Origin: Streptomyces mutabilis
Lineage (GTDB): Bacteria > Actinomycetota > Actinomycetes > Streptomycetales > Streptomycetaceae
Assembly (NCBI RefSeq): GCF_014649815.1
Contig: NZ_BMTT01000013.1
Location: 62,001 to 126,000 of the forward strand
Length of the DNA stretch: 64,000 nucleotides
Direction: 5' to 3'
This document shows positions 17,807-26,552 of the stretch, piece after piece. How positions within the stretch are numbered: the stretch's first letter is position 1; each line of letters opens with the position of its first letter. The notes below the pieces were generated by a model. It was not told where the DNA came from. It saw nothing but the letters and a program-made list of their open reading frames with translations, and did no database searches. The translations under genes were made by a program, and so were the position numbers.

Positions 17807-17828
17807 GGGGGCCGCTCCACCGGCCCCC
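17807..17828. terminator. 8-bp hairpin terminator
   Basis: GGGGGCCG (17807-17814) and CGGCCCCC (17821-17828) are perfect complements around CTCCAC. It lies 37 bp after the stop of the proline-rich protein gene and beyond the end of the convergent gene at 17963, so it could serve both. Confidence 0.55.
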
Positions 17829-17962
17829 GCACGGTGCGGGTCCCGGCATGCCCTGGCGGCCGCGACTCTTCGGGCCGCGCTGGGCCGTGTCGGGTTCTCC
17901 CGCCAACCTGAAGCCGCACCGGACTTCATGCGCGATGCTCGAACGCACTCTGCCCGTGAGGC

Positions 17963-18577
17963 TCAGCGGGCCGCCGCGCGGCGCAGCACGTCCGAGGCGA
18001 CGCCGCCGGTTCGCGGCGGCGGGAGCGGTGCCCTAGACGTGGCGAACGGCTCGGGGGCCGACGCCGCGTTGGGCCGGCGCCCGCCGCGGCCCTCGCCCAG
18101 CACCTGCCAGCCGTCCCGGGTCAGCGTGATGTAGGCACCGCAGCGCAGCCCGTGCAGCGTGCATGCGTCCCGCAAGCCCCACATCCACGCACCGTCCTCC
18201 TCCGTCCAACGCGCGTCGCCCTCACGGCAGTAGAGCAGCACGGCGGTGCGCACCGGAGTGCGGCGCCGCAGATCGTGCGGGATGACGCGGCGCAGTTGGG
18301 CGAGCAGCGCGTTGCGGAACATCCAGCCGTCGGCTGCTGCTCGACGACTGGTGAACGACGCGCTGGCACGCAGTCGTTCGTCAGAATCGAGCACGGCCAC
18401 GATCGCGGTCGCCGGCCCCGGGCGGTGCCGCGAATGGAGTCCGCTGACGACCTCTCGCGGATCGCGCAGCAACGGGATTCCGGCGGCGGCCCACTCCGCC
18501 GGTTCGAGCATGCGAGTGGCGGTTGCGGCGGACGACGACAAGGATGCCGCCGAGGACGGAGCGAATCCGAAGGTCAC
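17963..18577 (-). CDS. Conserved hypothetical protein (possible RadC/JAB-like fold)
   Basis: A 204-residue protein of unknown function. A central region contains PATAIVAVLDSDERLRASASF and later TAVLLYCREGDARWTEEDGAWMWGLRDACTLHGLRCGAYITLTRDGW, alternating strands and helices. The overall look recalls RadC/JAB-domain proteins, but I do not see a full metal site, so this is tentative. The C-terminal 40 residues are Ala/Pro/Arg-rich. The GTG start at 18577 has a strong GGGAGG site 3 nt upstream. Confidence 0.55.
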   Translation of the reverse strand: MTFGFAPSSAASLSSSAATATRMLEPAEWAAAGIPLLRDPREVVSGLHSRHRPGPATAIVAVLDSDERLRASASFTSRRAAADGWMFRNALLAQLRRVIPHDLRRRTPVRTAVLLYCREGDARWTEEDGAWMWGLRDACTLHGLRCGAYITLTRDGWQVLGEGRGGRRPNAASAPEPFATSRAPLPPPRTGGVASDVLRRAAAR

Positions 18578-18859
18578 GTTCCTCCCTTCGGCTACGCGCC
18601 CACATTGCGGGCGGGGTCGGATTCGGGGGAGCGCGCACCGCAGTGAAGCCCTGCCGGATCACGGACGAGCCGTGCGGGGAGCGGACTTCGATTCTTACTG
18701 TCGAACTTGAATGCGGCAACGAGCAATTGGGACCGGGGACCGTTATCGGGTGATGCGCGTCCTATATCCCTACCCAGAGCGCAGCCGGGTGACGCACGGG
18801 ACACCCCACGGGCAACCGCGCGAGGCTTCGGTCCCGAGAAGCGCGCCCGGGGCCGGGTG

Positions 18860-21034
18860 TCACCCCTGCACGGCCAGGACCAGTGGCAACACCTCCTGAG
18901 CGCCCGCGCGGCGCAGCAGTCGCGCCGCCACCGCGAGGGTCCAGCCGGTTTCGGTGCAGTCGTCCACGAGCAGGACCGGGCCGTTCAGCTCGGCGAGAGT
19001 GGCGGCGAGCGCCGGCGGAACCGTCAGCGCGCCGTCGAGTGCCTTGAGCCGCTGCGCGCTGTTACTGCGGGGCGCCGTGGGCGCCTCGCCCGTGTACTCG
19101 ACCGAGCCGAGCAACGGCAGCCGGCCGACCTGGGCGATGCGCGCTCCCAGGGAGTGGATCAACTGAGGGCGGGAGCGCGAGGCGATCGTCACCACCCCCG
19201 CGGGACGGGGCCGGCCCTCGGGGGCGCCCGGAGCCCAGCCGCCCGGCCCCTTGGCCCAGTCGGCCAGTACCGTCACGACGGCCTGTGCGACATCGTCCGG
19301 CACCGGGCCGTCCGGAGCCTGCGCCGACAGCATCGGTCGCAACCGGTTGCCCCAGCCGATGTCGGACAGCCGGCCCAACGCCCGGCCCGTCGCCGCCTGT
19401 TCACCGGCCGGGATGCGCCCCTTCAGGTCGACCCCGATCGCGGGCAGACCGGTCGGCCACATGCGTCGCGGCTCCACCTCCACGCCCGCCCGGCCGAGAT
19501 CGACCCGCGCGGCGTCGAGGCTGTCGGTGGAGGTGTCCGCGGTGAAGCGCGGCCCTGCGCAGTTGTCGCAGTGGCCGCAGGGCTTGGCCCCATCATCGTC
19601 CAACTGGCGCTGCAGGAACTCCATCCGGCACTCGCTCGTCGAGGCGTAGTCGCGCATCGCCTGCTGCTCGGCCTTCCGCTGCCGCGCCACCCAGTCGTAC
19701 CGCTCGGAGTCGTACGTCCACGGCTGCCCGGTCGCGATCCAGCCGCCCTTGACCCGCTTGACCGCGCCGTCCACGTCGAGGACCTTGAGCATGGTCTCCA
19801 GGCGGGAGCGGCGCAGCTCGACCAGTGGCTCCAGGGCCGGCAGCGAGAGCGGCCGCTCCGCCCGCGCGAGGATGTCGAGGGTGCGGCGCACCAGGTCCTC
19901 CGACGGGAAGGCCAGCGAGGCGAAGTACTCCCAGATCGCCTCGTCCTCCTTACCCGGCAGGAGGAGCACCTCGGCATGCTCGACACCGCGCCCGGCGCGG
20001 CCGACCTGCTGGTAGTACGCGATGGGCGAGGACGGCGAGCCCAGGTGCACCACGAAACCCAGGTCGGGCTTGTCGAAGCCCATGCCCAGTGCCGACGTGG
20101 CGACCAGCGCCTTGACCCGGTTGGCCAGCAGGTCGTTCTCGGCCTGCTGCCGGTCCGCGTTCTCGGTCTTGCCGGTGTAGGAGGCGACGGTGTGGCCGCG
20201 GTGCCGAAGGAAGGCGGTGACCTCCTCTGCGGCGGCCACGGTGAGCGTGTAGATGATCCCGGAGCCGGGGAGCCGGTGGAGGTGGTCGGCGAGCCAGGCC
20301 ATCCGGTGCGCGGCGTCGGACAGCCGCAGCACACCGAGGCTCAGGCTCTCCCGGTCCAGCGGGCCGCGCAGCACCAGGGCGTCCGAGGCGCCTCCGGTGC
20401 CGAGCTGCTCCGCCACGTCGGCGGTCACCCGGGCGTTGGCCGTGGCCGTGGTGGCCAGCACCGGCACGCCGGGCGGGAGGTCGGTGAGCATCGTGCGCAG
20501 CCGCCGGTAGTCCGGGCGGAAGTCGTGGCCCCAGTCGGAGATGCAGTGGGCCTCGTCGACCACGAGCAGTCCGGTCGCGGCGGAGAGCTTGGGCAGTACC
20601 TGGTCACGGAAGTCCGGGTTGTTGAGCCGCTCGGGACTCACCAGCAGCACGTCGACCTCGCCGGCGGCGATCTCGTCCTGGATCACCTCCCACTCCTCGG
20701 TGTTGGAGGAGTTGATGGTCCGGGCGCGGATACCGGCCCGCGCCGCGGCCTCGACCTGGTTGCGCATCAGCGCGAGCAGTGGGGAGACGATCACGGTGGG
20801 GCCGGCGCCGCGCTCGCGCAGCAGGGCGGTGGCCACGAAGTAGACCGCGGACTTGCCCCATCCCGTTCGCTGAACGACCAAGGCCCTGCGCCGTTCGGCG
20901 ACCAGCGCCTCGATCGCCCGCCACTGGTCGTCCCGCAGCCGGGCGCCGCCGGGCACCTCCCCGACGAGGCGGGCGAGGACCGCATCGGCGGCTGCCCGGA
21001 GATCCGCGTTGCTCGTGTGCTCCATGCGTTCCAT
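18860..21034 (-). CDS. recQ: RecQ-type DNA helicase with C-terminal phosphoribosyltransferase-like domain
   Basis: A 724-residue protein. The RecQ core has a Walker A variant QRTGWGKSAVYF, the DEAH box LLVVDEAHCISDWGHDFRPDYRRL (read as two joined motifs), and motif VI YYQQVGRAGRG. Four cysteines in ECRMEF and KPCGHCDNCAG form the RecQ zinc module. After about residue 540 the protein does not continue with an HRDC domain. It enters a region ending in GPVLLVDDCTETGWTLAVAARLL, which has the PRPP-binding signature of type I phosphoribosyltransferases as in ComF. The fusion is unusual for textbook RecQ. ATG 21034 is the first good start; 21025 is an alternative. It is divergent from the DUF4192 gene across 134 bp. 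Confidence 0.88.
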   Translation of the reverse strand: MERMEHTSNADLRAAADAVLARLVGEVPGGARLRDDQWRAIEALVAERRRALVVQRTGWGKSAVYFVATALLRERGAGPTVIVSPLLALMRNQVEAAARAGIRARTINSSNTEEWEVIQDEIAAGEVDVLLVSPERLNNPDFRDQVLPKLSAATGLLVVDEAHCISDWGHDFRPDYRRLRTMLTDLPPGVPVLATTATANARVTADVAEQLGTGGASDALVLRGPLDRESLSLGVLRLSDAAHRMAWLADHLHRLPGSGIIYTLTVAAAEEVTAFLRHRGHTVASYTGKTENADRQQAENDLLANRVKALVATSALGMGFDKPDLGFVVHLGSPSSPIAYYQQVGRAGRGVEHAEVLLLPGKEDEAIWEYFASLAFPSEDLVRRTLDILARAERPLSLPALEPLVELRRSRLETMLKVLDVDGAVKRVKGGWIATGQPWTYDSERYDWVARQRKAEQQAMRDYASTSECRMEFLQRQLDDDGAKPCGHCDNCAGPRFTADTSTDSLDAARVDLGRAGVEVEPRRMWPTGLPAIGVDLKGRIPAGEQAATGRALGRLSDIGWGNRLRPMLSAQAPDGPVPDDVAQAVVTVLADWAKGPGGWAPGAPEGRPRPAGVVTIASRSRPQLIHSLGARIAQVGRLPLLGSVEYTGEAPTAPRSNSAQRLKALDGALTVPPALAATLAELNGPVLLVDDCTETGWTLAVAARLLRRAGAQEVLPLVLAVQG

Positions 21035-21119
21035 ACAACAGGACGGGACTGACAGCCGGGCGTGCGGGAGGAGGGAGGCGAGGTCGCCGGGCACCTGGGT
21101 GACGCGTCCCTGATCAGAG

Positions 21120-21128
21120 TTATCCACA
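21120..21128 (+). promoter_or_regulatory. Isolated consensus DnaA box
   Basis: TTATCCACA is a perfect match to the general bacterial DnaA box. It stands alone in the divergent recQ/DUF4192 promoter region; Streptomyces origins prefer TTGTCCACA. A single 9-mer can occur by chance, but in DNA this GC-rich it is rare. It could link these genes to replication status. Confidence 0.3.
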
Positions 21129-21168
21129 GGCCAAAGCGGAACATCCCGATCCGCGAGATCGTCGGGCC

Positions 21169-22728
21169 ATGACGAACCACAGCGAAACGACCGGTCCCGC
21201 CGAGAACGGTGACATCGAAGGATTCGAGCAGCCGGGCCGGGCAGCCCGCCTCCCGGACGACCATCCCTGCGACGAACCACAGGTCACCCTGCGCACCCCT
21301 GCCGAACTGGCCGACGCCCTGCCGTATCTGCTCGGGTACCGCCCCGAGGACAGCATCGTCCTGGTCGCCCTGCGCAACCGCGACGGGCGGGGCCGTTTCG
21401 GTGGCCGGGCCCGGCTCGGCATTCCAGCGAACCCGGACGACTGGGACTGCGCCGCCGGACAGCTGGTCCACGGCCTGGTGACCGGCAGCGAACGCCGCGG
21501 AGCCCGCCCCGAGCAGATGGTGGCCTACCTCTGCCAGGAACCGGCAGCGGGCGAAAGCGGCCGTGACGTGATGGAGCGACTGAGGCCGCTGGCCCAGAAG
21601 CTGCGCGTCGAGTGCGGCGCCCTCGACGTCCCGGTGGTCGAGGCGCTCTGCGTCTCGGCGGGGCGCTTCTGGTCGTACTGCTGCGACGACCAGGCCTGCT
21701 GCCCGGCCGAAGGCACTCCCATGGGGCTGCCGGGCACGTCCGTGCTGGCCGCGGCGGCCACGTATGCAGGCATCCAGGTGCGTGGGACGCTCGGCGAACT
21801 GCGCGCACGGCTCCTCCCCTGTGAGAACGACGTGGCCCTCGAGCAGGAGGCCGCCCTGGACGCGGTCGCCATGCCGCTGGTCTCACGGATCCTCGACGAC
21901 ACCGGCCGCTCGGCTGTGGCCGATGAGACGCTGGATCTGGCACAGCGGGTGATGCGACGCCTCGCGGAGGCCCGGCCCGTGTCCGGAATGGCCGCCGAGG
22001 ACCTGCGGGACGACCGACTGCTCGGACACGACGAGGCGGCGACGATGATCCTCGGCCTCCAGGACCGTACGACCCGTGACCGCGCCGCGGCGTGGATGGA
22101 GGGGGACGAGGCGGCACCCGCGCTACGACTCTGGCGGGCCCTCGCCCGTCGCTGCGTCGGATCGTACGGCGAACACGCGGCCGCACCTCTGACTCTCGCC
22201 GGATGGGTCGCCTGGTCCACCGGTGACGAACTGGAGGCCCGTGAGGCCCTTGCCATGGCACTCGGCGCAGACCCCGACTACCTCTTCGCCAGGCTTCTGC
22301 ACCAGGCGTGCAACGAGGGCCTCGACCCTGAGTCGGTCCGCCGCTGTCTGCGTACGCAGCGCGAGGGCCGTGAAGGTGTGGAGGGAGGCGCGCCCGACGG
22401 TGAGGAACAAGCCGGCGGGTCAGCGGAACGCGAGCCGGCCGACCCTTCCCCGGCACCGCAGGCGTCCCTCGCCCGACGGCGTCGCACGCGCTCGGGGGTG
22501 ACGGCCGACGGAATGCCTCGTCGTGCGAGGGCGGCGCGGGGCCGTGAGCCCGGCACGAAGATCGGGTGCCCTCGCACTCCGGTGGCGGGTGATCGTCCGG
22601 GTTCCGCGAGGACGGGCCGGACGCGTTCGCGGGCCTCGGAGGAGACGGGCGCGGGTCGGACGGGAACCCGCGCGGGAAGCGCGCGCACGGGGGACCGCAG
22701 GGCCGAAGGGGGTGGCGAGCGACTCTGA
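21169..22728 (+). CDS. DUF4192 domain protein with long basic tail
   Basis: A 519-residue protein. Residues 35-400 match the actinobacterial DUF4192 family: TLRTPAELADALPYLLGYRPEDSIVLVALR near the start, the cysteine cluster YCCDDQACCPAEGTPM near 175, and LTLAGWVAWSTGDELEAREALAMALGADPDYLFARLL in the C-terminal helical part. The family function is unknown. Residues 400-519 are a low-complexity, strongly Arg/Gly/Ala-rich tail, probably disordered and perhaps nucleic-acid-binding. It is divergent from the recQ-like gene, an arrangement that hints at a link with DNA repair, but nothing in the sequence proves it. Confidence 0.75.
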   Translation: MTNHSETTGPAENGDIEGFEQPGRAARLPDDHPCDEPQVTLRTPAELADALPYLLGYRPEDSIVLVALRNRDGRGRFGGRARLGIPANPDDWDCAAGQLVHGLVTGSERRGARPEQMVAYLCQEPAAGESGRDVMERLRPLAQKLRVECGALDVPVVEALCVSAGRFWSYCCDDQACCPAEGTPMGLPGTSVLAAAATYAGIQVRGTLGELRARLLPCENDVALEQEAALDAVAMPLVSRILDDTGRSAVADETLDLAQRVMRRLAEARPVSGMAAEDLRDDRLLGHDEAATMILGLQDRTTRDRAAAWMEGDEAAPALRLWRALARRCVGSYGEHAAAPLTLAGWVAWSTGDELEAREALAMALGADPDYLFARLLHQACNEGLDPESVRRCLRTQREGREGVEGGAPDGEEQAGGSAEREPADPSPAPQASLARRRRTRSGVTADGMPRRARAARGREPGTKIGCPRTPVAGDRPGSARTGRTRSRASEETGAGRTGTRAGSARTGDRRAEGGGERL

Positions 22729-23312
22729 GGGCGCCAAGGCGGTGGAACGTCACCAGGCCAACAGTGGTCGCCGGGGGCGACGGTGGTCTCCGGGCCGACG
22801 GTGGTTGCGGGAGCGAGGTGGTCTTCGGGCGAGTGGAGGTCTCCAGGGCGACGGCGGTCGCCGAGGCGCACCGGACGTCGCCCAGGGCGACATCGGCCGA
22901 CGGGTGGCGTCGGCCGTCGCGGCGGACCTGCTTCACGCCGCCGCTCCGACGGGCTCCAGTCGGCAGGTCGTCAGCGCCGTGCGGTCGTCGCGGTGCCGTC
23001 GTCCCTCGCCGTGGGTCTTCGGCTGTGGTTTCGGTCCCTGGCCGACCGTCGAGGACCGGCCGCCGTGGCCTTTGAGGGCTGGCCGTCGTGATTTTCGGGG
23101 ACGGGCCGCCGTGACGGTCGAGGCGATCCGGTGCATCGCCCGCCTCCGTGCCTCCTCGGCGCCCGCTCCCGGCCGTGACCCGGAGGTGACCCCTCCCGTT
23201 CACCTGAGTGGCGGAATGCCCCGACCCGGCCGAGGCATCGCACCGCCCGGTCGGAACCACCACACGGCGACGCACCGCTCGAGCGGACGTCGAGCACAGA
23301 AGGAGCCCTCCC
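22729..23312. repeat. Non-coding stretch with imperfect GGTGGTC-type repeats
   Basis: I see no reliable gene in these 584 bp. The first half contains irregular repeats built on GTGGTC(G/T)CCGGG and GACGGTGGT (22760-22870). On the minus strand these give Thr/Pro/Asp-rich peptides such as GDHxxPGD. The second half is ordinary GC-rich sequence leading to the AGGAG site at 23301-23305 of the next gene. It may be expanded, decayed sequence from the tail of the DUF4192 gene, whose coding sequence has a similar composition. Confidence 0.45.
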
Positions 23313-25538
23313 ATGCACCAGCCGATCCCGTCCTCATCCGCCGTCACGGACCCCGGTGCGGGCGGCCGGAGGAGCGCCCCCGTGCCGTCCCTCATGGGGC
23401 CTGCGGTGCCGGTCAGAAAGAACGGCCCGGGGCCGGGGCGGAATCCCGGCCCACCTGCGGGACGACTCGGACAGCTGTCGGCTGTCTCGACCTCGCGGAC
23501 GCGTGCGGAGCGAACGGACACCGGTCCTGCGGCTTCTCCCGTGCACCGCACCACTGCTCGGCGTACGTCGCCGGGGAAGCCGCACAGGCCCGGGGAGCTG
23601 CCGCCCACCCACAGCACCATGATCGGCGTGGCCCTTCCCGGCCTCGTGATCTCCACGGAGCAGGGGCAGCTGAACGGCTTGGGCCTGGAGGGGTTCTACC
23701 GCGCGGGCCGGCGCCTGCTGTCCCGGTGCCGCCTCCGCGTGGCCGGACGCGAACCGCTGCCGAACCAGGCCCGGATGACCGGCGCCGACGGCTCCCGCTT
23801 CGTCGGCACCCTTCGGACGGCGTCCGCGCCGGGACCGGATCCGGACGTGATGATCGAGCGGATCCGTCATGCCGACGGTACGGAGCGGATCACGCTGCGC
23901 AGTTGGGCAGCCGGCCCGCTGCGTCTGCCCGTCGAGGTGGCGCTCGGTACCGACCTGGCCGACCTCGGGGCGATCGCCGCGGGCGGAGCGGGGCCGGACC
24001 TGCCGGCCACCGTTCATGACTCCGGACTGCGGTGGTCCCGCGCCACCGGCAGCGCGACGGTCACGGCACACCCGCCGCCCGCCGAGGCACTGGCCTCCGC
24101 GGGACTGCTGCGATGGGAGTTCGTCCTGCCCCCCGGCGGCAGCACGAGCGTCGAACTGCGGGTACGGCCGGACGGCGCGGGACCGGTCCGGGCGGTGGGC
24201 CGCACGGCGGCCGATCCGCTGGCCTCCGCACACGCCACCGGCGACGACCCCGCGGTCTCTGCTCTCCTACGGACCAGCATCGAGGATCTCAGAGCCCTTC
24301 TGGTGCGCGATCCAGCACATCCCACCGACGTCCATCCAGCTGCCGGTGTCCCCTGGCGCTGCGGTCCCGCCCCTGCCGAGGCTCTCGCCGCCGCCAGGAT
24401 GACGCTTCCCCTCGGCACCCGGCTCGCCGCAGGCACGCTGAGAGCGCTCGCCCGCACCCAGCGGCCCGGCCCGGGGCCGAGGGCCGGCATGATCCCCGGA
24501 CCGGGGCGCGACACAGGCCCGCACCTGCCGCCTGGCTGTACCGGCACAGAGGCGACCCTGCTTTTCCCCGTTCTCCTGGCGGAAGCCCGCCGCTGGGGGC
24601 TCGGCGCACACGAGGCGCGGGAGCTGCTGCCGGCCGCCGAGCGGTGCCTGGCCTGGCTGCGGACCACCGTCGGCAACGGCACGTATGTACCCGACCCCCA
24701 CCCGCTAGGGCCCGTCCGCTGCGAGACCCAGGCGCACGCCCATCGTGCCGCCCTGCTCGGCGCCGAACTGCTCGACGACTTCGGCAGACCGGGCGGCGAC
24801 TGGCTGCGACGGTGGGCCCAGCGGCTGCGCACCGCGTTCCGGCGCGACTTCTGGATCGACGACCCAGCGGGCGGGAGACCCGCGGCGGCCCGATCCCCGG
24901 ACGGACGCCTCGTGCCGCGTCTGAGCGCGGCCGCCGTCCACCTCCTCGACACCGGGCTGCTCGGCGGGGGCACCGTGGCACCGGGCCTGCTCGACCCGGT
25001 CCGGACCGGCCGACTCGCCCGGTTGCTGGGCAACCCGGTTATGGACTCGGGCTGGGGGCTGCGTGGCCTGGCGGCCGCGGAGGCGGGATACAACCCCTTC
25101 GGGCACCGCGCCGGGGCGGTCCACGTCCACGAGACGGCGATCGCGGTGGCGGGTCTGGCCGCTACCGGTCACGACAAGGAGGCAGGCTCACTGCTGCGCG
25201 GCGTACTGGCCGCGGCCGACGCGTTCGGCCACCGCTTGCCGGAGATGTTCGCAGGGGAGCAGCGCGCGGACACGAACGCTCCGCTGCCGCACCCGGCGGC
25301 CTGCCGCCCCGCCGCCACCGCGGCTGCCGCCGGCGTACTGATGCTGACCGCACTCGCGGGCATCCGCCCCGACGCCCCGGCCGGGACCGTCACCCTGCGC
25401 CCCGTACGCAGTGCACCCCTGGGGGAGCTCGGCCTGACCGGTCTGAGGGTCGCGCGGAAGCCCTTTTCCGTGAGGGTCAGCCGACGCGGCCTGGCCATGG
25501 TCGAAGAGGCCGCCGACGGGCTGCAACTAGGAGCATGA
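23313..25538 (+). CDS. Glycogen-debranching-enzyme-like (amylo-alpha-1,6-glucosidase-type) protein
   Basis: A 741-residue protein. Residues 1-100 are low-complexity. From MIGVALPGLVISTEQGQLNGLGLEGFYRAGRRLLSR onward it resembles the N-terminal beta domain of bacterial debranching enzymes (GDE_N-type). The region from about residue 380 to 690 resembles the (alpha/alpha)6 toroid of GH15/GH63-like glucosidases: EATLLFPVLLAEARRWG, CETQAHAHRAALLGAELLDDFG, GNPVMDSGWGLRGLAAAEAGYNPFGHRAGAVHVHETAIAVAGLA. The last of these matches the usual catalytic-region spacing. Whether all catalytic acids are kept is uncertain. ATG 23313 has AGGAG 7 nt upstream. Likely cytosolic, in alpha-glucan metabolism. Confidence 0.7.
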   Translation: MHQPIPSSSAVTDPGAGGRRSAPVPSLMGPAVPVRKNGPGPGRNPGPPAGRLGQLSAVSTSRTRAERTDTGPAASPVHRTTARRTSPGKPHRPGELPPTHSTMIGVALPGLVISTEQGQLNGLGLEGFYRAGRRLLSRCRLRVAGREPLPNQARMTGADGSRFVGTLRTASAPGPDPDVMIERIRHADGTERITLRSWAAGPLRLPVEVALGTDLADLGAIAAGGAGPDLPATVHDSGLRWSRATGSATVTAHPPPAEALASAGLLRWEFVLPPGGSTSVELRVRPDGAGPVRAVGRTAADPLASAHATGDDPAVSALLRTSIEDLRALLVRDPAHPTDVHPAAGVPWRCGPAPAEALAAARMTLPLGTRLAAGTLRALARTQRPGPGPRAGMIPGPGRDTGPHLPPGCTGTEATLLFPVLLAEARRWGLGAHEARELLPAAERCLAWLRTTVGNGTYVPDPHPLGPVRCETQAHAHRAALLGAELLDDFGRPGGDWLRRWAQRLRTAFRRDFWIDDPAGGRPAAARSPDGRLVPRLSAAAVHLLDTGLLGGGTVAPGLLDPVRTGRLARLLGNPVMDSGWGLRGLAAAEAGYNPFGHRAGAVHVHETAIAVAGLAATGHDKEAGSLLRGVLAAADAFGHRLPEMFAGEQRADTNAPLPHPAACRPAATAAAAGVLMLTALAGIRPDAPAGTVTLRPVRSAPLGELGLTGLRVARKPFSVRVSRRGLAMVEEAADGLQLGA

Positions 25539-25634
25539 CCAGGCAAGGCGCTCCCTCGCGCGGGGGCCGGGAGCAGCCGGTGCCGAGGAGATCGGACCGC
25601 GGCGGGCCGGCCGTCGATGCGGTCGGTGAACAGC

Positions 25635-25663
25635 GTGTTTATCGTCAGGCAGACGACTATGAT
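25635..25663 (+). promoter_or_regulatory. Candidate promoter with inverted repeat for the Nudix regulator
   Basis: A -10-like TATGAT (25658-25663) ends 6 nt before the ATG at 25670. Between it and the AT-rich upstream part (GTGTTTATC) lies TCGTC-AGGCA-GACGA (25642-25656), a perfect 5-bp inverted repeat with a 5-nt spacer. Its position within the promoter spacer suits a repressor site, possibly for the Nudix/winged-helix protein itself. Confidence 0.4.
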
Positions 25664-25669
25664 CGCCGC

Positions 25670-26428
25670 ATGCCCTACGACCCGTCAGCCTTTCCGCCCT
25701 TCGCCGTCACCGTGGACCTGGTCGTGCTGACCGTACGTCGTCACTCCCTGTGCGCGCTGGCGGTACGCAGGGGCGAGCCGCCGTTCCAGGGCCGTTGGGC
25801 GCTGCCCGGCGGCTTCGTGCGGGCCGACGAGGACCTGGCGCAGGCGGCGGCGCGGGAACTGGCCGAGGAGACGGGGCTGTGCGTCCACGACCCCGCCGCG
25901 CCCACCCAGGACAACGGTGCACACCTGGAGCAGCTCGCGACGTACGGTGACCACGAGCGGGACCCCCGGATGCGGGTGGTGAGCGTCGCCCACCTCGCGC
26001 TCGCTCCGGACCTGCCCGCGCCCCGGGCGGGCGGCGACGCCAGCAACGCACGTTGGGCGCCGGTCGAGGAGCTGCTCGAGCAGGCCGGTTACGGACGTGA
26101 CGGCGAAGGGCCGGCGCCGCTCGCCTTCGACCACACCCACATCCTGGCGGACGGCGTGGAACGAGCCCGCTCCAAGATCGAGTACTCGTCGCTGGCCACC
26201 GCCTTCTGTCCGCCGGAGTTCACCGTCGGCGAGCTGCGCCGCGTCTACGAGGCGGTCTGGGGCGTGGCGCTCGACCCGCGCAACTTCCACCGCAAGGTGA
26301 CGGGCACCCCTGGCTTCCTCGTCCCCACCGGCGGTACGACCACCCGCCAGGGAGGCCGCCCCGCTCAGCTCTTCCGGGCCGGCGGCGCCACTCTCCTCAA
26401 CCCCCCGATGCTGCGTCCCGAGGTGTGA
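25670..26428 (+). CDS. Nudix hydrolase with C-terminal winged helix (NrtR-like)
   Basis: A 252-residue protein. The Nudix box starts at GGFVRADEDLAQAAA and continues RELAEETGL. It fits G-x5-E-x7-REU-x-EE-x-G-U exactly, so catalysis (for example ADP-ribose hydrolysis) is possible. The C-terminal 80 residues (SKIEYSSLATAFCPPEF, VGELRRVYEAVWG, DPRNFHRKV) match the winged helix of NrtR-type regulators of NAD metabolism. Many NrtR regulators have lost the Nudix catalytic residues; this one has not, so it could be an enzyme, a sensor or both. ATG 25670 has TATGAT 6 nt upstream and no Shine-Dalgarno sequence: probably leaderless. Confidence 0.83.
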   Translation: MPYDPSAFPPFAVTVDLVVLTVRRHSLCALAVRRGEPPFQGRWALPGGFVRADEDLAQAAARELAEETGLCVHDPAAPTQDNGAHLEQLATYGDHERDPRMRVVSVAHLALAPDLPAPRAGGDASNARWAPVEELLEQAGYGRDGEGPAPLAFDHTHILADGVERARSKIEYSSLATAFCPPEFTVGELRRVYEAVWGVALDPRNFHRKVTGTPGFLVPTGGTTTRQGGRPAQLFRAGGATLLNPPMLRPEV

Positions 26429-26552
26429 CGCCGCTGCGGGACGGGACCCCGGAGCGAACGGCGAACAAGGGAACGACGAGGTCCGTCCTCCCAGGGCCCG
26501 GCAAGCCGTAGGATGCCCGAAAAATCGGATATGACGCGCTATCTTGCTGCGG

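Noticed and set aside
18707-21052. 781-residue plus-strand frame opposite recQ
   Set aside because: It is an antisense shadow of the RecQ-like gene. The minus strand carries all helicase motifs.
21284-23656. 790-residue minus-strand frame across the DUF4192 gene and the repeat region
   Set aside because: It is Pro/Arg-rich low-complexity sequence antisense to a recognisable protein; no ribosome site or domain.
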